DNA from: Salinadaptatus halalkaliphilus
Lineage (GTDB): Archaea > Halobacteriota > Halobacteria > Halobacteriales > Natrialbaceae
NCBI RefSeq assembly: GCF_006543045.1
Contig: NZ_RBZW01000016.1
Location: forward strand, 1 to 64,000
Direction: 5' to 3'
DNA length: 64,000 nt
Below the pieces are notes generated by a model. The model had not been told where the DNA came from, ran no database searches, and saw only the letters and a list, made by a program, of their open reading frames with translations. Each line of letters begins with the position of its first letter. Position 1 is the first letter of the stretch. The translations under genes and the position numbers were made by a program. Below are positions 51,246-59,120 of this stretch, piece after piece.

Positions 51246-52664
51246 CTACCGCTGTCGAACGCGAACCTCGAGCGGCCCCGGATCGAGCGTCACACCCAGC
51301 GACGGCTCGAGCGAGTCAGTGACGCGGTCGAACTCGACGTGGCGGACGATCGTCGCGAGTGCGAGTTGCAACTCGAGCATCGCGAATCGCATCCCCAGGC
51401 AGTGTCGCGGCCCGCCGCCGAAGGGAAAATAGGCGTATTCGGGTCTGTCTGGAGCCGACTCGAGCGTTCGCTCGCCGCTCGAGCTGTCGCCGTCTGCGAG
51501 CCAGCGTTCGGGTCGAAACGTCTCGGGCTCGTCCCACCAACGGTCGTCGCGCTGGATGCCGTAGACCGACAGCTGCAGCGTCGTCCCGGCCGGGACGCGA
51601 TACCCGGACAGGACCATCTCTGTCTCGGGTTCTCGATAAACGCCCGTAATCGGCGGATAGAGTCGCATCGTCTCCCTGACGACGGCCTCCGTATAGACCA
51701 GATCATCGAGATCGTCGAGTCCGGGATCACCGTCGTCACAAACCGCCTCGAGTTCCCGATCGAGTTCGGCTCGTACGTCAGGCCTGCCAGCGACGAGCCA
51801 GCACGCGACCGCCAGTGCCATCGCGGTCGTCTCGTGGCCGGCGAAGAGAAAGGTGACGAGCTGGTCTCGAACTTCGTCGGGAGAGGGCCGAGCGCCGTCG
51901 GGATACTGTGCGCCTGCGAGTACGGAGAGCAGATCGTCGCCGCTCGCGTCCGTCTCGCGTCGTCTCGCCACCAGATCGTCGACGAGGGCCTCGAGTGCCG
52001 CCATCGACGCCTCGTACTCGCGTTCGACACGATCGGGAAACCAGGACGGCAGTAGTGAGCCGATCGCTAGCCGTCGTGGCGACGCATACGTCTGGATAGC
52101 AGTCACCGTTCGCCTGACGGTTTCGGCGCCCTCGTCCTCGAGCGGGAGATCGAACAGCGTGCGGGTGAGCACGCGGAGGGTGTACGTCGCCATCGCGTCT
52201 CGGAGTGCGACGGTTTCACCGTCATCTAACTCCTCGAGGAGGGGTATCACTTCTGCGACCATCTCGTCGGCGTAACCGTAGACGCGATCCGGCGTGAACG
52301 ACGACTGGAGCAACTGTCGCTGCCGTCGCCACTGTTCGCCTTCGGTGAAGGCGACGCCTTCGGGTGCGACGAGTTCGCCAAAGTCGGTCTCGAACTCCCC
52401 CTTTCTGACCTCGTCGGCCCGCGAGACGAGCACCGTCTCGACTGCATGCGGGTCGAACAGGAGCGCGGCATCGTCGCCGTAGGCCTCGTAGGAGACGACG
52501 TCGCCGTAGGCCCTGGCGGACTCGACGAATCCGAGCGGATCGCGGCCGATCGAGAGCGTGTTCCCCAGCAGCGGCAGCCCTCGTGGTCCCGGGGGCAGGT
52601 CTGCGCTCGAGCGGTCGGTCGTCGTCGACTGCTCCTCGGACTGCGGTGAGTGTGTCTCGGTCAT
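51246..52664 (-). CDS. Cytochrome P450
   Basis: A 472-residue P450. The I-helix is FLFAGHETTAMALAVACWL, ExxR is ETMRLYP and the haem-binding loop is FPFGGGPRHCLGMRFA. There is no N-terminal membrane anchor, so it is probably soluble, of the CYP102/CYP174-like archaeal kind. It needs electrons from a ferredoxin, and a three-cysteine ferredoxin is coded at 53427-53669. HTH_10 regulator 4 is transcribed divergently from it. ATG 52664 is chosen over 52685. Substrate unknown. Confidence 0.94.
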   Translation of the reverse strand: MTETHSPQSEEQSTTTDRSSADLPPGPRGLPLLGNTLSIGRDPLGFVESARAYGDVVSYEAYGDDAALLFDPHAVETVLVSRADEVRKGEFETDFGELVAPEGVAFTEGEQWRRQRQLLQSSFTPDRVYGYADEMVAEVIPLLEELDDGETVALRDAMATYTLRVLTRTLFDLPLEDEGAETVRRTVTAIQTYASPRRLAIGSLLPSWFPDRVEREYEASMAALEALVDDLVARRRETDASGDDLLSVLAGAQYPDGARPSPDEVRDQLVTFLFAGHETTAMALAVACWLVAGRPDVRAELDRELEAVCDDGDPGLDDLDDLVYTEAVVRETMRLYPPITGVYREPETEMVLSGYRVPAGTTLQLSVYGIQRDDRWWDEPETFRPERWLADGDSSSGERTLESAPDRPEYAYFPFGGGPRHCLGMRFAMLELQLALATIVRHVEFDRVTDSLEPSLGVTLDPGPLEVRVRQR

Positions 52665-52716
52665 AGCTGGGAGAACGGCAGCCACTAATGTCGGCGTGTT
52701 CCCGAATTGGTGAACT

Positions 52717-52727
52717 TCTTTATATTG
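52717..52727 (+). promoter_or_regulatory. TATA box of HTH_10 regulator 4
   Basis: TCTTTATATTG is centred about 23 bp before the ATG at 52745, so the message should be leaderless. It lies in the 80-bp divergent gap with the P450 gene. Confidence 0.55.
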
Positions 52728-52744
52728 AAACGTGACGGTGTACT

Positions 52745-53401
52745 ATGCAATCGACGGATCTAACGCTGCGCTTACCGGACCGGATGCAACTGCCCATCCC
52801 CCGTCCGGATTCGGCACTCGAGTTCCAGCGCGAGGAACTGCTCTCCTGGCACGTCGACTCCAAGACTGACCGCGTTCGATTCCTCTCGCTGATCGTCGGT
52901 GACCGCGAGGCGATCGAAGCGACGGCGCTCGATCTCGAGGTCGTCCACCGGTTCGATCTCACGCCGATCGACAAGGACACGTTCTACGCCTACGCCGTGA
53001 TGGATGTCCGCGGTGCTGATGCGACCCTGATGGCGGCGTTCGACGATCCCGGTCTGGTGATCGTGCCGCCGATCGTCTACACCGGTCGCGAGCGCGTTCA
53101 CGTTACCGTCCTCGGTGAATCCGACGCACTGGCGGGGCTGCTCGAGCGATTCCCCGAAGATGTCGGCGTCGAGGTCGAGCGGGTAAGCGACCACCAGCAC
53201 CGCGCCGAGACGCTCGCGGGGCGACTGACGGCCCGTCAGTTCGAGGCGATGGCGACCGCTCGAGAACTGGGATACTACGACGTGCCGCGCTCGGCGTCGC
53301 TGGCCGAGGTTGGGGCGACTCTCGAGTGTTCCGAGAGTGCGGCCTCGACGCTGTTGCGGACGGTCGAATCGGAACTGGTGGACGCGGCGTTAGGCCGGTA
53401 G
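52745..53401 (+). CDS. HTH_10 (bacterio-opsin activator-type) regulator 4
   Basis: A 218-residue regulator. The sensing region starts with LTLRLPDRMQLPIPRPDSAL, and the C-terminal HTH_10 domain is marked by LTARQFEAMATARELGYYDVPR and LECSESAASTLLRTVESEL. It is flanked by minus-strand P450 and ferredoxin genes, so control of this redox pair is the natural hypothesis. Ligand unknown. Confidence 0.9.
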   Translation: MQSTDLTLRLPDRMQLPIPRPDSALEFQREELLSWHVDSKTDRVRFLSLIVGDREAIEATALDLEVVHRFDLTPIDKDTFYAYAVMDVRGADATLMAAFDDPGLVIVPPIVYTGRERVHVTVLGESDALAGLLERFPEDVGVEVERVSDHQHRAETLAGRLTARQFEAMATARELGYYDVPRSASLAEVGATLECSESAASTLLRTVESELVDAALGR

Positions 53402-53426
53402 CGACGACCGGTCTATCGAATCGATC

Positions 53427-53669
53427 TCAGGGAATAATCTGCTCGTCGTCGTCGTAAATCGTGATCGCGTCGACGGGACACGTCCGGGCGGCGAACTTCG
53501 CGTCGAGTTCCGCATCGTCTGGTACCTCACGGGCGAAAACGCCGTCTTCGCTCTCCTCGCTGTCCTCGAGCACTGCTTTCCCTTTCGATTTGTCCTCCGT
53601 GAAGGCGTCCCACTCGGCGACACACTGGAACATCCCGATACAGGTGTCCTCGTCGTATTCGACTCGCAT
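53427..53669 (-). CDS. Three-cysteine ferredoxin, [3Fe-4S] type
   Basis: An 80-residue ferredoxin. It has only three cysteines: C10 and C16 (DTCIGMFQCVAEWD) and C64 (RTCPVDAITIY). The middle cysteine of the usual CxxCxxC is Met13, so the cluster is probably [3Fe-4S]. Such ferredoxins often feed cytochrome P450s in actinobacteria. The insert between C16 and C64 is an acidic ~40-residue halophilic loop. The ATG at 53669 (MRVEYDEDTC) is chosen over the open frame to 53813. Confidence 0.9.
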   Translation of the reverse strand: MRVEYDEDTCIGMFQCVAEWDAFTEDKSKGKAVLEDSEESEDGVFAREVPDDAELDAKFAARTCPVDAITIYDDDEQIIP

Positions 53670-53803
53670 ACGCGGCCGTTGGGTCGATGGGGCTAAAGCA
53701 CTGACGGGGCGGGCTCGAGCGCGGGTGCGAGGGTGGGACGTGGATTTCGGGGCAGATACGAAGGAACGTTTTTTTGAACGCCCGTGAAACGACGACGAAC
53801 GGA

Positions 53804-55012
53804 ATGGTTGCACTGTCGTTCGCGCTTCTGGTCGGGACTGCTATCGTCACCTGTCTGTTCATGGCGTGGGTGCTCGGTGCAAACAGTAACTCGCCGCCGT
53901 TTGCGCCTGCCATCGGTGCGAACGCGATTTCGACGATGCAGGCTGCGTTCGTCATCGGACTGCTGGCCGCTGCCGGCGCACTGATGCAGGGCGGAAGCAT
54001 CTCGGAGACCATCGGCGCGGATCTGATCGACGGCGTCACGATCACCCCGCTTGCGGCGACCGCGGGGCTGTTGACGGCGGCGACGTTCATGGCGGTCGGC
54101 ATCTACACCCGCTATCCGATCCCCGCGGCGTTTGCGACGACCGGCGCGATGGTCGGCGTCGGACTCTCGCTTGGCGGCGATCCCGCGATGGCGACCTACC
54201 AGCGTCTCGGCACGTTCTGGATTCTCGTACCGTTTATGTCCGGCGGGCTGGCCTACGCGACAGCCGTCACGCTGCGTCGCGACGATATCCCCGAATCGGT
54301 CGGCGTTCCCCTCCTTGCGGGTATCGTCGGCGCAATCGTCGCGAACGTCCGACTCGGCGTCGTGCCGGATCCGGTCGCCGATCAGGGTACACTCGCTCGT
54401 TTTCTCGCCTCCCAGTTCGGCGGCGGACCGACGCTCGTGGCGGATATCTCCCTCGGCGTCGTGCTCGTGACGCTCGTCGCCGGCGGACTCGCGTTCTACT
54501 GGGTGCGACGACGGGTCCTCGTCTCCGTCGAGGACGGCATCCGATCGTTCCTGCTCGTCCTCGGTGGGATCGTCGCCTTCTCCTCGGGAGGGTCGCAGGT
54601 CGGACTCGCGACCGGCCCCCTCGAGCACCTCTTTCGTGTCGAACTCGGGCTGCCGGCCATCGCGTTGCTCGCGCTGGGTGCGGTCGGTATCCTAGCCGGC
54701 GCCTGGATGGCCTCGCCGCGGCTGCTGCAGGCGACCTCGAGGGAGTACGCGCAGTTGGGGGTCCGGCGGTCGATCGCGGCGCTGGTTCCCGGGTTCATCA
54801 TCGCGCAACTAGCGATCGCGCTCGGCATTCCGATCTCGCTCAACAATATCATCCTCTCGGGAGTCATCGGCGGCGGTCTGGCCGCGGGTTCGGCCGGCGT
54901 CTCTCGGCGCAAAATCGCGTTTACCGTCTCCTTCTGGCTGTTTACGCTCGGCAGTTCGATCGCCGTCGGCTACGGGTTCTACCAACTGCTCGCGCTGGCG
55001 CTTGGCGGGTGA
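53804..55012 (+). CDS. PiT-family inorganic phosphate permease
   Basis: A 402-residue permease with about ten helices. The PiT signature appears twice: AWVLGANSNSPPFAPAIGAN in the first half and GIPISLNNIILSGVIGGGLA in the second. It takes up inorganic phosphate, usually coupled to a cation. ATG 53804 starts just before helix 1. The Na+ or H+ dependence cannot be read. There are no PhoU-like genes alongside. Confidence 0.93.
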   Translation: MVALSFALLVGTAIVTCLFMAWVLGANSNSPPFAPAIGANAISTMQAAFVIGLLAAAGALMQGGSISETIGADLIDGVTITPLAATAGLLTAATFMAVGIYTRYPIPAAFATTGAMVGVGLSLGGDPAMATYQRLGTFWILVPFMSGGLAYATAVTLRRDDIPESVGVPLLAGIVGAIVANVRLGVVPDPVADQGTLARFLASQFGGGPTLVADISLGVVLVTLVAGGLAFYWVRRRVLVSVEDGIRSFLLVLGGIVAFSSGGSQVGLATGPLEHLFRVELGLPAIALLALGAVGILAGAWMASPRLLQATSREYAQLGVRRSIAALVPGFIIAQLAIALGIPISLNNIILSGVIGGGLAAGSAGVSRRKIAFTVSFWLFTLGSSIAVGYGFYQLLALALGG

Positions 55013-55021
55013 GGCGAAATA

Positions 55022-55249
55022 TTACTCCGCGGGCGACACGAGATAACTACCGCCGACGGCGACGATGCCGACGAAGACACCGAAGATGCCGATAGGCGGG
55101 GAGACGACTGCGAGTGCCCCGCCGAATATCAGTAGACCGACACCAACTCGCCAGGCGATCGACTGCGGGTCGTAGCCACAGTGGGGACATGCCTCGGCGT
55201 CTCGCGGAATCTCTTCCGTGCACCGACTGCAAAAATAGGCTGGCTTCAT
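55022..55249 (-). CDS. Zinc-ribbon two-span membrane protein
   Basis: A 75-residue protein. An N-terminal zinc ribbon (CSRCTEEIPRDAEACPHCG) is followed by two helices, WRVGVGLLIFGGALAVVSP and GIFGVFVGIVAVGGSYLV. This design (zinc-ribbon plus TM pair) is common in haloarchaea. Function unknown. It is 6 bp from the UspA gene on the same strand, so they are probably co-transcribed. Confidence 0.8.
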   Translation of the reverse strand: MKPAYFCSRCTEEIPRDAEACPHCGYDPQSIAWRVGVGLLIFGGALAVVSPPIGIFGVFVGIVAVGGSYLVSPAE

Positions 55250-55255
55250 TCGTCG

Positions 55256-55684
55256 TCACTCGAGTACCGTCACCGGACGCGCAGTTCGGTCGACGACGGT
55301 CGTCGCGACTCCGCGACCGAGCAACCGTCCGACGAACCCGCTCGAGGTGGTTCCGTGACCGTGCATGACGACGTGGTCGACATCCGCCTCGCTCGCGTAC
55401 CGTGGAATCTCGTTCCCGGGCCGGCCGTCGACGACCGCGACTCGAGCGCGCTGTTGGGCATCTCCGACCGACTCGAGGAGCCCCGCCACGCGCTCGCGGG
55501 CCGCCTCGGTGCGTTCGTCCTCGCGCTCGAGGATTCCCCCCTCGCTGAGCGGTGCATCGAGTGGCGTTACGACGGCGAGAACGGTCACGTCCGCGTCGGG
55601 AAACGTCTCGAGAGCGTAGGAGAGAGCCTCCTCCTCGCGCGGACGGCCGAGCGTCGGAACGAGGACGTGGGCGGGATCGGCCAT
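55256..55684 (-). CDS. UspA-like protein with degenerate ATP site
   Basis: A 142-residue UspA domain, MADPAHVLVPTLGRPREEEA to the end. The phosphate-binding pattern is degenerate: VMHGHGTTSSGFVGRLLGRG followed by DRTARPVTVLE lacks the usual Gly-Ser/Thr after the nine-residue spacing, so ATP binding may be lost (compare the intact copy at 8542-8958). ATG 55684 is the domain start; the frame extends further upstream. It is upstream of the zinc-ribbon gene. Confidence 0.85.
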   Translation of the reverse strand: MADPAHVLVPTLGRPREEEALSYALETFPDADVTVLAVVTPLDAPLSEGGILEREDERTEAARERVAGLLESVGDAQQRARVAVVDGRPGNEIPRYASEADVDHVVMHGHGTTSSGFVGRLLGRGVATTVVDRTARPVTVLE

Positions 55685-55821
55685 ACGGCCGTGTTCGACC
55701 GGGACCCTCATTGGTCTGTCGCCGCGTTCCGTCGTGTCGATGTGTAGTGGTTGCGGAATCGCTATCGGTCGGCGGTTTCGTTTCGACGACGGGACGATTG
55801 GCGAGGGGACACTCTGGCGCC

Positions 55822-56334
55822 TTACCCCAGGACCCAACCGAAGTCGCTCGCGCAGGTGTGACCGCCGCCACCGCCGCCGTCCTCGAGCGTAATCCGGTGT
55901 TCCTGTCCGCGATTCCCGCAGTCGATCGTCCGCGTCGATTCGTGGGTCCGATCCGCGCCGCGTTCGACGACGTAGATCGTCATCTCGCCGTGTTCCCAGT
56001 TCTCGAGCGTGGTCGTGACGGTTTCGTCGGGCTCGACGACGATCTCCTGGTGACCGACGTCGTCGACGAGCCTGACGTTCTGGTGACCGCGCGGCCAGAC
56101 GAGATCGGCGAGCGTCACCAGCCGCCGGTCACCGTCGGCGGTCGTCACTTCGAAGTTGAGATAGCCGGCAGCGTCCGCATCCGCGACGGTGTAGGCGCTC
56201 ACGTAGTAGGTGTCGTCGTCCTCGCTTTCGACCGTCAGCTCGGGGGCTGGATCGCCGGGAACGTCGGTCAACCCGACGAGCGAGACGGCCAGGAGGGTGA
56301 GAGTCAGGAGGGCTGCGAGGCGGCGCGAAATCAT
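55822..56334 (-). CDS. Secreted protein, unknown function
   Basis: A 170-residue protein with an N-terminal hydrophobic signal (RRLAALLTLTLLAVSLVGL) and a mature part of beta character (VVEPDETVTTTLENWEHG and TIYVVERGADRTHES). The C-terminus has an uncommon glycine run (EDGGGGGGHTC) and two Cys residues. It is likely exported by Sec. ATG 56334 is chosen for the signal; 56361 is an alternative. No family recognised. Confidence 0.65.
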   Translation of the reverse strand: MISRRLAALLTLTLLAVSLVGLTDVPGDPAPELTVESEDDDTYYVSAYTVADADAAGYLNFEVTTADGDRRLVTLADLVWPRGHQNVRLVDDVGHQEIVVEPDETVTTTLENWEHGEMTIYVVERGADRTHESTRTIDCGNRGQEHRITLEDGGGGGGHTCASDFGWVLG

Positions 56335-56526
56335 ACCTGATCGCTGTCGCTGCACCGACAAAAATACGTCCGTTTTCCAGCCGTACTGACATCTCGACCG
56401 ACGGCCTCACCGAAGTCCAAGCGCGAACCTGCCCGAGACCGACCGATACTGGCCCGGTCGAGATCGGCCAGCCACGAACAGATCGGTAGACACATAACGT
56501 GTAGCCGAGACGACACGGGACGAGCA

Positions 56527-57819
56527 ATGCCCTCCAGACGTCAGCTCATCGTCGGAGTCGGGAGCGCACTCGCCGGCGGGACCACACTGGTTTCGAGTGC
56601 GACACCGCCGACGGCGGCGACGGCTTCGTCCACAGTGGTGCAGTCGACGACAGCAACGCCGTCAGCGGCGGACTCGAGCGATTCGTCTCTCGAGTGGCCG
56701 ATGGCCGGATACGATCTCGCCGGCACTGGCTACAATCCCGACGCCTCGGGGCCCAGCGACGACGTCGAGATCGTCTGGGAACACGACGCGACGGACTGGT
56801 TTCGCGGCGCTGCGCCGCCGATCTTGCTCGATGGCACCCTCTATGCCGCCGGCGACGGACTGGTCGCGCTTGAGGCCGAGACCGGCGAGGGGCTGTTTGG
56901 CGTCCGCGGCCCCTACACCTCGAGTCTCGCTCAGGTGGCTGCAGACGCCTATCGAACGGAGACGCTCGCGGCGACTGCGACCAGCGGCATCTACGGGCTG
57001 AACGCCGGCGGCGGCCTCGAGGTGCCGTTCCTCGAGACCCGCGTTGGGGCCCACCGCTGGACCGGCCCTGGGCATCACCCACGCGGGCCCAGTATCGGTC
57101 CCCACCCGTCGATCGACCCTCGCCCATCGGTCGATCCCGTTGCCACCGATGGCACCGTCTACGCGCCCGTCCACGGGACGAACGATCTCGTCGCGGTCGA
57201 CGCGAACGACGGGAGCGCGCACTGGCGGATCACCCACCACGAGGACGACCCGGTCAGCGTCTCCTTCGCCCGGCCAGCCATCCGCGATGGCCTGCTGTTC
57301 GTCGCCAACTGGCCCTACCAGGTGACGGCCTACGATCGCACGGACGGCGCTCTGGAGTGGCGACGCGAACTCGAGGACCAGATGCAACTCTCTACGGTCG
57401 CGACGGAGGCTGGCGTCGTCGTCACCTCGCGAAACGGCGTCACTCTGCTCGATCGTGCCACCGGCGATACCGTCTGGCGTCGGGACCTCGAGGGGAACGC
57501 GACCGACGGAACCGCAGCCGTCGCCGACGGGACGATCTTCCTGAGCGACGGCCGCGAGACGTTCTACGCGCTCGACCTCGAGTCGGGCGAGCAACGGTGG
57601 TCGGCCCCCTTCGAACGGGAGACGACCCCCGTCGTCGCCGACGGGGTGGTCTACGCCGTCGAACACGGCGCACGACTCGTCGGGTTCGATGCCGACACCG
57701 GCGAGGAACGGTTTCGATACGAACCACCGGAGGTACCGCTGTCGCCGCCGATCGTCGGTGACGGCGTGTTGTACGCGGTCAACCGGGAGCGGATTGTCGC
57801 TCTCGAAGAAGTCGAGTAG
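56527..57819 (+). CDS. PQQ-like beta-propeller protein, Tat-exported
   Basis: A 430-residue protein with a Tat signal (SRRQLIVGVGSALAGGTTL), then a ~35-residue linker and a beta propeller of PQQ/WD-type blades, shown by repeats such as GTLYAAGDGLVALEAETGEG, GTVYAPVHGTNDLVAVDAND and GVVYAVEHGARLVGFDADTG. No lipobox. An unusual Pro-rich insertion (IGPHPSIDPRPSVDPV) lies near residue 190. It is exported as a folded protein; substrate unknown. Confidence 0.9.
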   Translation: MPSRRQLIVGVGSALAGGTTLVSSATPPTAATASSTVVQSTTATPSAADSSDSSLEWPMAGYDLAGTGYNPDASGPSDDVEIVWEHDATDWFRGAAPPILLDGTLYAAGDGLVALEAETGEGLFGVRGPYTSSLAQVAADAYRTETLAATATSGIYGLNAGGGLEVPFLETRVGAHRWTGPGHHPRGPSIGPHPSIDPRPSVDPVATDGTVYAPVHGTNDLVAVDANDGSAHWRITHHEDDPVSVSFARPAIRDGLLFVANWPYQVTAYDRTDGALEWRRELEDQMQLSTVATEAGVVVTSRNGVTLLDRATGDTVWRRDLEGNATDGTAAVADGTIFLSDGRETFYALDLESGEQRWSAPFERETTPVVADGVVYAVEHGARLVGFDADTGEERFRYEPPEVPLSPPIVGDGVLYAVNRERIVALEEVE

Positions 57820-57880
57820 CGTCCGGACACGATTCGTTTGCAGGCCGACTCGACATCACCGTCGAGCGCGAAGGTCCTCC

Positions 57881-59044
57881 ATGGCCGATCCCGAGCGCGA
57901 CGCGGTCGAGCAGGTGGAGACGTTCGCCGAGCAGGCACGCCGACGCGCCGATCTCGAGCGCGAGGCCCTCGAGTGGGCGATTGACGAACTCGAAGCCAGG
58001 ATCGACGCGACGGGTGTCGACCTCGACCCGTTGCTCGAGTACGCCCGCCGGAGTCGCGAGAGTTTGCCGGATCGCCACGACCGTGCCTACGAGGCGATGG
58101 CCGACATCTTCGACGTCGATGGCGAGGTCTACGAGACCTACGTCTTCGCATTTGCCGAACTCTGCGAGGAGCTAGCCGAGGGAGACGGACGCTCGGAGAA
58201 ACATCCACAGGGGTGTACGAACGCGCTCGTCTCGGAGCCGAAACTCGACCTCGAGAGCGGCGCTTCCGGTCCGTTGGTGCTCAAGAACCGGGATATCTCG
58301 GGACGCGGCGTGCGGCCGAAGTCGGTCGTCGAGCAACCCTCGATCGACGACTACTACGGCTTTCTGACCGTCGATACCTGCGGGACGATCTCCCTTTTCA
58401 AGGGCGTCAACGACCAGGGATTGGTCACGGCCAACACCTACATCGAGAGCGAACGCGACGACGTCGAGCCCGAACACCAACTCCGAAACGGGACCGTCAT
58501 CCGCGTCATCTTGGAAGAGTGTGCGACGGTCGGCGAGGCTCGGACGGTCCTCGAGTCCTACCCGACGCGGCGATTGAGCGGGCAGACGCTGTTTCTGGCC
58601 GACGAGACCGACGCCGTCTTGCTCGAGGTCGATCCCGTCGCCGAACGCATCGCGGTCGACGACGAGCCCGTCGTCGTCCGGACGAATCACTTCGTCCACT
58701 CCCGGTCGACCCAGACCGAGAGTTCCACGCTGCGGCGCGAGCGCGCGCTCGATCTCTTCGAGCGCGACGACCGATTCGGGCCCGACGACCTCTGGACCGT
58801 CGCCCAGGACCACGAACACGGTCCCGGGGACGACTCGATCTGTCGCCACCCCGAGCCCGAGACCGACGCCCCTTACGCGTTCGGCCAGCTAACGACGGCC
58901 AGTACGGCCATCTTTCGAGGGGGCTCGCCGAGGATCGACGTCGCGCTCGGTAACCCCTGCGAGCGCGAACGAACACGCTGTGCGTTCGGCGAGGACATCC
59001 CAGCCGACCTTCGGACGGGTACGCGGTGGCTCGAGCAGGTGTAG
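57881..59044 (+). CDS. Ntn-fold linear amide C-N hydrolase (C45/penicillin acyltransferase-like)
   Basis: A 387-residue member of the acyl-coenzyme A:6-aminopenicillanic acid acyltransferase/C45 group. C112 in HPQGCTNAL is the candidate N-terminal nucleophile after autoprocessing. Following motifs VLKNRDISGRG and TVDTCGTISLFKGVNDQGLV are characteristic. The first ~110 residues form an acidic pro-region. Such enzymes hydrolyse linear amides of small peptides or antibiotics. Start ATG 57881; the frame from 57689 is not protein-like there. Confidence 0.85.
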   Translation: MADPERDAVEQVETFAEQARRRADLEREALEWAIDELEARIDATGVDLDPLLEYARRSRESLPDRHDRAYEAMADIFDVDGEVYETYVFAFAELCEELAEGDGRSEKHPQGCTNALVSEPKLDLESGASGPLVLKNRDISGRGVRPKSVVEQPSIDDYYGFLTVDTCGTISLFKGVNDQGLVTANTYIESERDDVEPEHQLRNGTVIRVILEECATVGEARTVLESYPTRRLSGQTLFLADETDAVLLEVDPVAERIAVDDEPVVVRTNHFVHSRSTQTESSTLRRERALDLFERDDRFGPDDLWTVAQDHEHGPGDDSICRHPEPETDAPYAFGQLTTASTAIFRGGSPRIDVALGNPCERERTRCAFGEDIPADLRTGTRWLEQV

Positions 59045-59120
59045 TCGATCGTCACCGACGGCGGGACCCACGCATTGTCGCCAGCGTCGCTTTTTTCGTT
59101 GATGACGACGACGAACGATT

